Source: Desulfopila sp. IMCC35006
Lineage (GTDB): Bacteria > Desulfobacterota > Desulfobulbia > Desulfobulbales > Desulfocapsaceae
NCBI RefSeq assembly: GCF_005116645.1
Contig: NZ_SWCM01000010.1
Location: 1 to 64,000, forward strand
Reading direction: 5' to 3'
DNA: 64,000 bases
Every line of letters starts with the position of its first letter. Within the stretch, counting starts at the first letter, position 1. Shown piece after piece: positions 42,481 to 51,243 of this stretch. The notes below the pieces were generated by a model. That model made no database searches. It was given only the letters and a program-made list of their open reading frames with translations, and was not told the origin of the DNA. The translations under genes were made by a program, and so were the position numbers.

Positions 42481-42646
42481 GATTACCACTGAAGTTCGGC
42501 TATATGGGGATATGAGGTGACCTTTTCACGGAATGCCATAAACCCATCCCTGGGGGCTTGGCCGCAGCCATCCAGGCTGCAGAACATCCGTCAAAAGGTC
42601 ACCTCATATCCCTCTGGACCATCTGAGCTGAACTTTAATGGCAATC
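42481..42646 (+). mobile_element. Inverted-repeat element, copy C
   Basis: 166 bp, the same length as copies A and B. Ends are GATTACCACTGAAGTTC and the complement of GATTGCCATTAAAGTTC. The inner stem has GGTGACC/GGTCACC where A has GGTGCCC/GGGCACC, and CACGGA/TCCGT where A has CACGGG/CCCGTG, so pairing is kept by paired changes. The core ATAAACCCATCCCTGGGGGC and the GCAGCC/GGCTGC hairpin are conserved. No clear direct repeat flanks it. It separates proV and proW within one operon. Confidence 0.8.
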
Positions 42647-42674
42647 ATATAGATAATTGAAGGAGTTGTGGTGC

Positions 42675-43529
42675 ATGTTGAGTTTTGAAGAAAAAGTTAT
42701 ACCGCTGGATACCTGGATCACCGGTTTCATCGATTGGCTGGTTGAAGGATATCGTTGGTTCTTTCAGGCCCTTAAATGGCCGGTGGAGTACACCCTGTCC
42801 GGAGTAGAACAGGGTCTTCTGGCAGTGCCGCCATTACTGGTGATCTCGATCTTCGCTTTTCTCGCCTGGCGGGTCTCAGGGTTCAAACTGGCCGGATTTA
42901 GCGTCTTTTCCCTGGTTCTGATCGGTTTGCTTGGGTTTTGGCCGGAAACGATGATAACGCTGGCTATGGTCTTTTCTTCAGTCGTGTTTTGTGCCGTTGT
43001 TGGCGTGCCCCTCGGCATATGGGCAGGGCGCAGCGATCGTTTTGATAAACTCCTGCGTCCCGTTCTGGATGCGATGCAGACCACCCCCGCTTTCGTCTAT
43101 CTGGTGCCGATAGTTATGCTGTTTTCTATTGGCAATGTTGCCGGAGTATTGGCCACCATTGTCTTTGCCCTGCCGCCGCTGATCAGGCTGACAAGTCTTG
43201 GCATCAGGCAGGTGCACCCTGAATTGGTCGAGGCCGCCCTGGCTTTTGGGGCAACTGGCTGGCAGGTTTTACTCAAGGTTCAGATACCGCTTGCGCTACC
43301 AACCATCATGGCCGGACTTAACCAGACCATCATGATGGCACTTTCCATGGTCGTGATCGCCGCTCTTATCGGGGCAGGCGGTCTCGGAGCCCCGGTCGTT
43401 CTCGGTCTGAATACACTGGATATCGGACTGGCCACCGTTGGTGGACTGGCAATTGTCCTGTTGGCAATAATTTTAGATAGAATTACCCAATCAATGGGAA
43501 TAAATAGAACAAAGGAGAATAACAGATGA
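42675..43529 (+). CDS. proW: Glycine betaine/proline ABC transporter, permease subunit (ProW type)
   Basis: 284 aa from the ATG at 42675, which has AAGGAG about 9 bases upstream; the frame opens at a TTG at 42657. It starts with a membrane-peripheral segment and has about seven helices. The EAA-type loop is VEAALAFGATGWQVLLKVQIPLA, and QTTPAFVYLVPIVMLF is typical of ProW/OpuAB. It forms the inner-membrane channel of the importer. The stop overlaps the binding-protein start by 4 bp. Confidence 0.93.
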   Translation: MLSFEEKVIPLDTWITGFIDWLVEGYRWFFQALKWPVEYTLSGVEQGLLAVPPLLVISIFAFLAWRVSGFKLAGFSVFSLVLIGLLGFWPETMITLAMVFSSVVFCAVVGVPLGIWAGRSDRFDKLLRPVLDAMQTTPAFVYLVPIVMLFSIGNVAGVLATIVFALPPLIRLTSLGIRQVHPELVEAALAFGATGWQVLLKVQIPLALPTIMAGLNQTIMMALSMVVIAALIGAGGLGAPVVLGLNTLDIGLATVGGLAIVLLAIILDRITQSMGINRTKENNR

Positions 43530-44560
43530 TTAAAAATGTAATACTTGGCGCAGCGTTAGCCGTGATGATGGCAACGTTGCCGGTGACCGCGTCGGCTGAT
43601 GCCGCCCTGCCGGGAAAAGGGATAACCGTAAAGCCTGCACGGGCAACATGGAATACCGGATTTTTTCAGGAAGCACTGGTCAGACGGGGGTTGGAAGCAC
43701 TTGGTTATGTTGTGAAAAAACCTAAAGATCTTACCAATCCTATTTTTTATAAGGCTGTTACCCTCGGAGATGTTGATTACTGGACCAATGGCTGGTTTCC
43801 CATACATAATGATCAACTCCCTAAGAATTTCGATAAAAAAGCTGAAAAGCTTGGCTACGTCGTCAAAGCGGGTGGCTTACAGGGGTATCTGGTGTCGAAG
43901 AGAGAGGCAGATAAATATCATATTACCTCCCTGGAAGATTTTAAGCGAGATGAGGTGAAGAAAGCATTTGATACCAACAATGACGGGAAAGCCGATCTGA
44001 CAGCCTGCCCGCCAGGCTGGGGATGTGAAAAGGTTATTAGCCATCATATGGATGTGTATAACCTTAAAGATCACATCAATCCAATAACAGCCTCTTATGA
44101 AGCTGGAATGGCTTCGGCGTTGGCTGGGTATAAAAACGGCAAACCACTCTTCTTCTACACATGGTCGCCAAACTGGACAATCTTTAAAGTGAAGCCGGGA
44201 CAGGACGTAGTCTGGATAAATGTGCCTCAAATAATGCCAACAAATGCGCAAAGCAAAGCGGTGGATCGGATGACGGTACGTGGCATTCAAGGTGCTGTTT
44301 CAGATCCTGTGAAGCTTGGTTTTATTGTCGCAGATATCCAGATTGTCGCCAATAAAAAATTTGTCGGCAACAATCCGGCCGCAAAGAAATTTTTTGAGGT
44401 GTTTACTTTGCCGCTGGCCGATATCAATGAGCAGAACACGCGCATGAATGGGGGGGAGAAGAGTGAAAAAGATATCGCCCGCCATGCCGATGAATGGATT
44501 GCCAAAAATCAGGAAAAATGGAATGGCTGGCTGTCAGCAGCGCGTATGGCAGCGAAATAG
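43526..44560 (+). CDS. proX: Glycine betaine ABC transporter, substrate-binding protein (ProX type)
   Basis: 344 aa with a signal peptide (MIKNVILGAALAVMMATLPV, cleaved near ASADA). It is a ProX-like periplasmic binding protein; WTNGWFPIHND and FFYTWSPNWTIF contain the aromatic residues expected to cage a quaternary ammonium group. Length and order match E. coli ProX. It is the last gene of the operon, followed after 24 bp by a strong terminator. Its presence points to an osmotically stressed, probably saline habitat. Confidence 0.93.
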   Translation: MIKNVILGAALAVMMATLPVTASADAALPGKGITVKPARATWNTGFFQEALVRRGLEALGYVVKKPKDLTNPIFYKAVTLGDVDYWTNGWFPIHNDQLPKNFDKKAEKLGYVVKAGGLQGYLVSKREADKYHITSLEDFKRDEVKKAFDTNNDGKADLTACPPGWGCEKVISHHMDVYNLKDHINPITASYEAGMASALAGYKNGKPLFFYTWSPNWTIFKVKPGQDVVWINVPQIMPTNAQSKAVDRMTVRGIQGAVSDPVKLGFIVADIQIVANKKFVGNNPAAKKFFEVFTLPLADINEQNTRMNGGEKSEKDIARHADEWIAKNQEKWNGWLSAARMAAK

Positions 44561-44584
44561 TCCGGACTGGTTGTTGATATGTAG

Positions 44585-44622
44585 ACCCCGGAGGATCTTT
44601 TATGTGTCCTCGGGGGTTTTTA
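44585..44622 (+). terminator. Rho-independent terminator after the betaine operon
   Basis: The stem ACCCCGGAGGA/TCCTCGGGGGT (one mismatch) has an 11-base loop, followed by a T-rich run. It lies 24 bp after the proX stop. Confidence 0.85.
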
Positions 44623-44684
44623 ATTTTTCCATAATATCAATGCATGCCGTAAAAACCTCTGGATCGGACAATAAAAAAAGAGTA

Positions 44685-44694
44685 CTCAGCTGAG
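44685..44694. promoter_or_regulatory. Short palindrome upstream of the MarR gene
   Basis: CTCAGCTGAG lies 26 bp before the MarR-family start codon. It could be an autoregulatory operator; 10 bp is short, so confidence is low. Confidence 0.25.
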
Positions 44695-44719
44695 AATTAC
44701 AATTATCCTTCAGGAGGGA

Positions 44720-45196
44720 ATGATGGGTGGAAAAAATCAGCAGATACATGTCGTCATCCAGAAATTGCGGATTGTTTTCAAGGGAGTGCAGGCGCATTCC
44801 AAAAAAGTGGAAAAAATATGCGGCTTAAGCAGTGCCAAGCTGTGGATGCTCCACGAAATCGACAGTAGTCCGGGCGTCAAAGTTTCGCAGCTGGCTACGG
44901 CGCTTTCTATCCATCCTTCGACTTGCAGTAATATGCTTGATAAACTGGAAGAGAAGCAACTCATCTGCCGTGACCGCAGTAAAACAGATCAAAGGAGCGT
45001 TCATCTTTATGTCACCGAAGAAGGGCGTCGCCATCTTGTCAAGGCACCCCAGCCGACCCAGGGCAAACTGAGTAGTGCGTTATCGCAGCTCTCGCCAAGC
45101 CAGCTCAGCAAACTTGACAGCGGACTTGAAGCTCTTGTTGAAGCCCTGCATGTAAAAGACGATCAGACTGGTCTTGCTCCTCTTCTCGGTGAGTAA
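44720..45196 (+). CDS. MarR-family transcriptional regulator
   Basis: 158 aa; a second ATG at 44723 is equally possible, with AGGAGG just upstream. The winged helix is seen as KVSQLATALSIHPSTCSNMLDKLEEKQLICR, followed by the wing DRSKTDQRSVHLYVTEEGRR. The dimerisation helices are at both ends. Tested ligands of the family are often phenolic or oxidising compounds. It could control the betaine operon behind it or the convergent RND pump ahead; gene order does not decide. Confidence 0.9.
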   Translation: MMGGKNQQIHVVIQKLRIVFKGVQAHSKKVEKICGLSSAKLWMLHEIDSSPGVKVSQLATALSIHPSTCSNMLDKLEEKQLICRDRSKTDQRSVHLYVTEEGRRHLVKAPQPTQGKLSSALSQLSPSQLSKLDSGLEALVEALHVKDDQTGLAPLLGE

Positions 45197-45217
45197 ATTT
45201 CAAGGCAGTCACAATTC

Positions 45218-48200
45218 TTAAAGAGCGCGCGTCCAAACTCGCTGCACATCCTCAATGATCAGGTACAGGCAGGGCACCAGCACCAGGGTGACGACGGTCG
45301 CAAAGACTATGCCGAACCCCAGTGACAACGCCATGGGGATCATGAATCGGGCCTGTCGGGACGTCTCGAAAATCATCGGCGCCAGCCCGCCGAAGGTGGT
45401 TAAGGTGGTGAGCAGCACCGGCCGGAAACGGCGGATGCCCGCATCTCTTATGGCCTGGGTCGGCGGTGTTCCCTTTCGTTTCTGCTTATTGGCGTAATCG
45501 ACCAGTACCAGGGAGTCGTTGACGACGACTCCGGACAAGGCAACCATGCCCATCATGCTCATCAGGCTCAGGTGGTAGTCCATGATCATATGGCCGAATA
45601 CCGCGCCAATTATGCCGAAAGGGATGGCGATCATGACCACAACGGGTTGCAGGTAACTGCGAAAGGGAATGGCCAGCAGAAAATAGATGCAGCCTAAGGC
45701 AAACAAAAATCCACTGAGCAGGCCGGCCACGCCCTCCTTACGATCGGCCTGTCGACCGGTGTAGCTGTAGCTCAGGCCGGAATAGGTCTTGGCAAGCTCG
45801 GGGAGTATGGATTTGTTCAGCGCAGCGAAAATGATCGGCGAATCACCGATGGGGGCAACATTGGCCGAAACGGTGACCGTCCTGCGGCCGTCTCGTCTAT
45901 TGATACTGGTATAAGCCCGCCCCCGTTCAACCGTCGCAATTTCTTGCAGCGGGACAAAGTTTCCGGCGGGGGTGGTAATGAGCAGGGATTCTATATGAAA
46001 CTCGCTGCTGCGCTGGTTTTCCGGCAGCCGAACCCTGACGGTCACTTCATTGTTGCCACGCTGCTGCCGCAGGGCAACTGCCCCCTGATACGCGTTGCGC
46101 AACTGCCTGCCAATCTCAATTGTCGTAAGACCCAGGCTCTCTCCCCAGCGGTTCACCTTGAAATTGACCTGGATCTTGCCCGGCGTATAGCCGTCATCGA
46201 CATCTTTAACCTGCGCAAAATCTTCCAGCCTGGCAGCCAGGGCATTACTTGCCTGGTCCAGGACGGCTATATCCCGGTGGCTCAGTTCCACGGCGATGGA
46301 TGCGCCACTGCCCGGCCCGCCGCGATCCGATTCATAGCGCAGAGACTGCAGGCCGATGACCGGCCCGGTCGTCTGCCGCCAGAGGGTTGTGACCGCTTCG
46401 GTGCTGAGCGGCCGAACATCTGGTGGGGTGAGGTTGGCGTTAATTTCGACGGTATTGCCGTTAACGATAGCATACACGGATTCCAGCAGCTGCTCCTGGC
46501 CATTCTTTTCGGCCATCTTTTCCAGTCCGTCGATCAACTGATCACGGACCCGTGTCATTTCGGCGGTTGGACTGCCATAAGGCAGCGTTGCGGTGACAAC
46601 CGCCCGGTCCGATTCAACCCGGGGGGAAAGGATCATGCGTATTCGTCCACTTTTGACATAGCTTGCGGTAATGATCAGAACCGCGAGCAGCAGGGCGACG
46701 GTAAGATATCGAAAGCGTAAAATAAATGCGAGCTGTGGTCCATAGATATTACGGATGAAATAGAGTACTTTTCCACCAAATGCCTGCTGCAGCCCACCGA
46801 TATATGCGGTGAGCCTGTTGCCGCCGTTTTTTCGGCTGTGCGCCAGATGTGACGGCAGAATGAGCAGCGATTCGAGCCAGGAGATAAGAAATACGACGAT
46901 CACCACCACCGGGATGACCCGCCAGACTTTGCCCATCACCCCCGGCACCAGGGCCAGAGGGAAAAAAGCGACGATGTTGGTCAGGATGCTGAAGGCGATC
47001 GGGGTTGCTACATCCTTTGCGCCCTGGATAGCCGCATCGACACGATTCAAGCCCTGCTGCCGGTATTCATAAATATTTTCACCGGCGATAATGGCGTCAT
47101 CAACCACAATGCCGAGGGCGATGATGAAGGCAAACATCGAGATCATGTTGATGGAGACATCGAAAAAAGGCAGAAACAGCAGGCCGCCCAGAAAGGAGAT
47201 GGGAATGCCCATTGTTACCCAGAAGGCCAGCTTCAGTTCCAGGAAAATACCTAAGAGGATAAGAACGAGGGTCAGGCCGAAAAAGGCATTTTTCAGGAGG
47301 AGCTCAAGACGCTGCTGGTAAATCTCCGATCGATCCCCGGAGATAGCCCAACTGACTGCCGGCGGCAAATCCACCGCAATGTCCTGCATTGCCTGCCGTG
47401 TTGCCTCGGATATCCCGATGGGAGTTTCATCGCCAACCCGGTAGACCAGCAATTGCATGGAAGGCTTCCTGTTAAAGGTGTCAAAACGGGTGGCGTCCTC
47501 AAAGCTTTCGTGCACTTCGGCAATATCTGCCAGGTGCACAATGGCGCCGCTTTCGGTAGTGATTATCGGGATCTGAGAAAATTCTTTTGCCCAGCTGCGC
47601 CGGTCTTTCACCCGCAGCAGAATTTCTCCGGCAGCGGTTTCCAGCTTTCCGCCGGGAAGTTCGAGGGAGGCATCGTCGATTATCCTGGCAATCCCGGCAA
47701 GGGTCAGCTGGTATCTCCGCAGATTCTCCAGTGGCACCGCCACTTCGATTTCATAGTCCCGGCCATTATTCAGCTCAACCTGGGTGATGCCTTTGGCCTG
47801 CAGGAGTCTGTCCCGCACCTGTTCCACCACTTCCCGCAAGCTTCGTTCGGAAACATTGCCATAGAGGATGAGTTGCAGGACCTGACGTTTTATTACATCT
47901 AAAGAGATGACCGGATCTTCGGCGTCAACGGGGAAGGTCGTTATTCTGTCAACTTCCTGCTTAATATCCTGGAATACCTTTTGCGAGTCGGCGTCGTCAC
48001 GGAGCTCGGCGCGGACCTGGGCGCTGCCTTCGTCGGCGGTCGCGTAAATTTCCTTGATGCCGTCAATGCCGCGAATACTTTCCTCAACCGCCAGGACGAT
48101 GCCCTGTTCAACCTCCTCAGGACTCGAACCCGGGTACGCGACACTGATGCTCACGGTGTTCAACTCGAATTCCGGAAACACTTCCCGCTTAATCTTGGTA

Positions 48201-48313
48201 CTCATGAACAGCCCGCCAAGGATAAGCAGGATCATCAGCAGGTTCGGGGTGACGCGGTTGCTGATCATCCAGGCAATAACACCGGTTTGTCCTGTTTGTG
48301 GAGAGTGATTCAC
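45218..48313 (-). CDS. RND-family efflux pump, inner-membrane subunit
   Basis: 1031 aa, the full length for AcrB/HAE1-type pumps. Twelve helices are arranged as 1+5+1+5, with two large periplasmic loops. Helix 4 carries GIVVDDAI (the proton-relay Asp pair), helix 1 is followed by KREVFPEFELN, and DYANKQKRKGTPPTQAIRDA and LTTLTTFGGLAPMIFE are typical. It exports drugs, bile-acid-like compounds, metals or metabolites using the proton gradient. Its start overlaps the adaptor gene stop by 4 bp, giving an outer-membrane channel, adaptor, pump order on the minus strand. Confidence 0.94.
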   Translation of the reverse strand: MNHSPQTGQTGVIAWMISNRVTPNLLMILLILGGLFMSTKIKREVFPEFELNTVSISVAYPGSSPEEVEQGIVLAVEESIRGIDGIKEIYATADEGSAQVRAELRDDADSQKVFQDIKQEVDRITTFPVDAEDPVISLDVIKRQVLQLILYGNVSERSLREVVEQVRDRLLQAKGITQVELNNGRDYEIEVAVPLENLRRYQLTLAGIARIIDDASLELPGGKLETAAGEILLRVKDRRSWAKEFSQIPIITTESGAIVHLADIAEVHESFEDATRFDTFNRKPSMQLLVYRVGDETPIGISEATRQAMQDIAVDLPPAVSWAISGDRSEIYQQRLELLLKNAFFGLTLVLILLGIFLELKLAFWVTMGIPISFLGGLLFLPFFDVSINMISMFAFIIALGIVVDDAIIAGENIYEYRQQGLNRVDAAIQGAKDVATPIAFSILTNIVAFFPLALVPGVMGKVWRVIPVVVIVVFLISWLESLLILPSHLAHSRKNGGNRLTAYIGGLQQAFGGKVLYFIRNIYGPQLAFILRFRYLTVALLLAVLIITASYVKSGRIRMILSPRVESDRAVVTATLPYGSPTAEMTRVRDQLIDGLEKMAEKNGQEQLLESVYAIVNGNTVEINANLTPPDVRPLSTEAVTTLWRQTTGPVIGLQSLRYESDRGGPGSGASIAVELSHRDIAVLDQASNALAARLEDFAQVKDVDDGYTPGKIQVNFKVNRWGESLGLTTIEIGRQLRNAYQGAVALRQQRGNNEVTVRVRLPENQRSSEFHIESLLITTPAGNFVPLQEIATVERGRAYTSINRRDGRRTVTVSANVAPIGDSPIIFAALNKSILPELAKTYSGLSYSYTGRQADRKEGVAGLLSGFLFALGCIYFLLAIPFRSYLQPVVVMIAIPFGIIGAVFGHMIMDYHLSLMSMMGMVALSGVVVNDSLVLVDYANKQKRKGTPPTQAIRDAGIRRFRPVLLTTLTTFGGLAPMIFETSRQARFMIPMALSLGFGIVFATVVTLVLVPCLYLIIEDVQRVWTRAL

Positions 48314-49569
48314 TGGCTTATTGCTCCCTTGCCGGCCTCGGTCGGCTGCTCGTTGTCATCCGGCATGCGTTGCAGTGGAGTGCCGGGCATTGGAGACGAA
48401 AGGGCGGAGACGATCAGCTGTTCATCTTCTGTGAGGCCTGATGCGACAAAAACCTGGTCCAGGGTTCTGGCGACAATTCGTACCTTTCTGATTTCCAGGG
48501 TGTTGTCACCCCTGAGCAGCCAGATAGTGTCATCTTCGCGAAGATGATTCCGATCTATGGCAACGACGGAGGGCAGTTCAACTCCCGCGATTTCCGCCTG
48601 GACAAAAGAACCGAGAAGAAGTCTCGGCTTTTGTTGGTTTCCGGGCTGAAGGCACAGTGGATCTTCGATTGCCACATAAACAGTGGCCATTCGTCCTTGC
48701 TCTTCGACATCGGCCGTCGGCCGTAAGACCCGGCCGGTGCGAAAAGGACCGCCGCGTTTTTTTTCCTGAAGAAAAATTCGTACCTCGGAGCCCTTCCTGT
48801 CGTCAGCCGGGAAGTTGATCCATGCCAATTGGTCGGCCGGAACAGCCAGTTTCAGCCAGAATTGATCGGTCCCGGCCAACCTGGCCAGAACGGTTGACTG
48901 ACTGATTCTGCTGCCGAGGTTGACTGATCTGGACAGAACGACCCCATTAAATGGGGCATGGACTCTGGTGCGCTTGAGATCTAGCTCAGCCTGGGCAAGC
49001 GTTGCTCGTATTCCCTGCAGAGTTGCTTTTTTTATACCGAGCTGCGGATCTCGGAGCATGAGTTTTTTTTCAGTCGGGGTGACTGCCTCGCCGAGGATTT
49101 CGAATTCTTTTCTGGCAATGCGCTGATTGCCCATTTCCAGCTCGATATCGTTCTGCGCCTTGGCAATTTCACTTTGCAGGCGTTTGATGGTCAATTGGTA
49201 ATCGACCGGGTCAATGCGCACCAGCGTTTCATTTTCTTTAAAAAAACCGCCCGGAACCATGTTGTCGCTCATGGCGATGATCTCGCCGCCGACGCCGGGG
49301 GTGAGATTGATCTCTTTGGCAGCAAGGACTGCGCCCATGCCAGTCACCGTCAGTTGATGGCGGCCAAAATGAATTCCTGTGACCTTGACGAGCGGCGGGC
49401 TGGCCTGGCGTTTCTTCGGTTTTGCTTCGGGCCCGGTTTTCAGATAGTAGGCAGCCAGCGCCACTCCGCAGCCGAGAATGAGGATGGACAGGACTATTTG
49501 CAGGTACACGGAGACACCCCTTTTCTTTCCTGGGGTTTCTTCCGGATCAGAAAATTCAGCTGATTTCAT
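48310..49569 (-). CDS. RND efflux periplasmic adaptor (HlyD/AcrA family)
   Basis: 419 aa. A single N-terminal membrane anchor (VYLQIVLSILILGCGVALAA) precedes a lipoyl/barrel-sandwich half motif (GVGGEIIAMSDNMVPGGFF), a helical hairpin (about residues 125-200) and the second half (RVHAPFNGVVLSRSVNLGS). It bridges the inner-membrane pump and the outer-membrane channel. There is no lipobox. It overlaps both neighbours by 4 bp, so the three subunits are translationally coupled. Confidence 0.93.
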   Translation of the reverse strand: MKSAEFSDPEETPGKKRGVSVYLQIVLSILILGCGVALAAYYLKTGPEAKPKKRQASPPLVKVTGIHFGRHQLTVTGMGAVLAAKEINLTPGVGGEIIAMSDNMVPGGFFKENETLVRIDPVDYQLTIKRLQSEIAKAQNDIELEMGNQRIARKEFEILGEAVTPTEKKLMLRDPQLGIKKATLQGIRATLAQAELDLKRTRVHAPFNGVVLSRSVNLGSRISQSTVLARLAGTDQFWLKLAVPADQLAWINFPADDRKGSEVRIFLQEKKRGGPFRTGRVLRPTADVEEQGRMATVYVAIEDPLCLQPGNQQKPRLLLGSFVQAEIAGVELPSVVAIDRNHLREDDTIWLLRGDNTLEIRKVRIVARTLDQVFVASGLTEDEQLIVSALSSPMPGTPLQRMPDDNEQPTEAGKGAISQ

Positions 49570-51035
49570 TGATTACTGCCTCTTGCTGGTTTGGCGTTGG
49601 ATGAGGGCGCTTTTGTTGGTTCAAGAAGAGGAAGGCGGCCACTGAGTGCGCGGTAGAGCGAGATGCGGTAATTAATCAACTGGCGTCTGCCGGTGAGAAT
49701 ATTGCGCTGTAGACCCTGTTGCGACAGCAGGGCCAGCAACACCCGTTGATAGTCTTCAGCTCCCTGTCGGTAGCGGTTTGCCACATGATCGATGGTTTGG
49801 CTGGCATACTGCAGCTGTGTCTCAAGGCTGCGCAGGTTGATCTGTTGTTCTTTTTCCCGGGCCAGGCTGTTTTCCACTTCGCCGATTGCTTCGAGAAGCA
49901 GTTGACCATGCGCGTAAAATAATTGTCTGGCGACGGCTTCGTTTCTGTCAACCTCCGCCTGCAGCAGTCCTCCGTCGAAAATCGGTCCGAAAAGATTGGC
50001 GCCTAGAGAAGAGAACCAGTTGTTGAAAAGGTCTCTGGATCGATCCCCCGAGGTAGACAGCTCGGCGGAGATGGAAAGCTTCGGCAGCTGGTTGGCAACA
50101 GCTGCGGCCACCCGGCTGTCTGCGGCGTGCAGCCTGAGAAAACTGCTCTCAATGTCGGGCCTTTCGCGCAAAACATCGACAGGGATACCCGTCTCGGGCA
50201 GCGGCGGCACGGTGGGCAATGGGACCCGCTCCGGCAGCTTGAGGGTTCCCGGCGGGACACCGGTCAGGATAGCCAGTTGATGCTTTAACACCTGTATGTC
50301 GGCACGAAGTATGGCCATATCCCCGAGATTGCTCTCTACCAGCTGGCGCTGCTGCAAAACATCGGCAATACCGTTCTGCCCTGCCCGGAACTGTACGGAG
50401 ATCAGCTCTAGAATCTTCGCGTTTGTTTCTATCTGCTGAACGAGCAAATCCTGCTGCAGGTCCGATTCCACCAGTTGATACCAGATGATTGCAACCTCTG
50501 CTGCAAGGGATACGGCAGCAGTGTGGTAATCGGCTTCTGTCGCCTGTGCATCAAGGCTTGCCGCATCTCTCTGGTTGCGTAGTCTGCCCCAGAGATCTAT
50601 TTCATACGAGGCGGCGAGGCCCAGTAAGAAATTATCACTGCTTGAATTCTCCGTAATATTTCTGGTCGATGTAATTGCCCCCTGCCCGTCAAGAGTCGGA
50701 AAAAGTGATGCCCCTGCCTGTCTGGCGACGGCCCGGGCCTCTTGTATTTTCTCGCGGGCAAGATGCAGAGAAAAATTTTCCGCCAATGCCTGGTCGATAA
50801 GAAGAACCAGGTTCGCGTCGTGAAAATCAAGCCACCAGCTGGCCTGGAAAGGGACTTTCCCCGGCCTGGAAAAATGTGCCGGAAGATCCATTGGCGCAAG
50901 AATTCGCTTTTCCCTGGGGGTGCAGCCGCACAGGAGAGTGACCATGAGTACCATCAGTACCATTTGTGCCGTAACAGGAAAAAGAGAATGTCCAGGATAG
51001 CAATTGTTGCGTGTACTGTAAAAATTTTCCGCCAT
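49566..51035 (-). CDS. Outer-membrane efflux lipoprotein (TolC/NodT family)
   Basis: 489 aa from the ATG at 51035 (MAENFYSTRN); the open frame begins at 51164, and a shorter start at MVLMVLMVTLLCGC is possible. The lipobox is LLCGC. Two OEP repeats are recognisable, with APMDLP, WWLDFHDANL, SYEIDLWGRLRNQRDAA, RERPDIESSF and LFGPIFDGGLL, as in NodT-type channels. It forms the outer-membrane duct of the pump. It is first in the three-gene efflux operon and is divergent from the nucleosidase gene. Confidence 0.92.
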   Translation of the reverse strand: MAENFYSTRNNCYPGHSLFPVTAQMVLMVLMVTLLCGCTPREKRILAPMDLPAHFSRPGKVPFQASWWLDFHDANLVLLIDQALAENFSLHLAREKIQEARAVARQAGASLFPTLDGQGAITSTRNITENSSSDNFLLGLAASYEIDLWGRLRNQRDAASLDAQATEADYHTAAVSLAAEVAIIWYQLVESDLQQDLLVQQIETNAKILELISVQFRAGQNGIADVLQQRQLVESNLGDMAILRADIQVLKHQLAILTGVPPGTLKLPERVPLPTVPPLPETGIPVDVLRERPDIESSFLRLHAADSRVAAAVANQLPKLSISAELSTSGDRSRDLFNNWFSSLGANLFGPIFDGGLLQAEVDRNEAVARQLFYAHGQLLLEAIGEVENSLAREKEQQINLRSLETQLQYASQTIDHVANRYRQGAEDYQRVLLALLSQQGLQRNILTGRRQLINYRISLYRALSGRLPLLEPTKAPSSNAKPARGSNQ

Positions 51036-51243
51036 AACCTCATCGTTGCCTTTAATGATTTTGTAACCAACTGTAGTTGTAATGTATTTTTTGGCAACAT
51101 GAAAGTGCAACACCGGCCTGCAGAAGGAAAAAATTCCCGTTGGCAGTTGATCATTGCGGTACATCCCGGTAAATAGAGTGGACGTAATCTCTGGGCTGGA
51201 TCAATTACCCGGCTGCATTATCCATTTTATGGGAATTTGGCAT

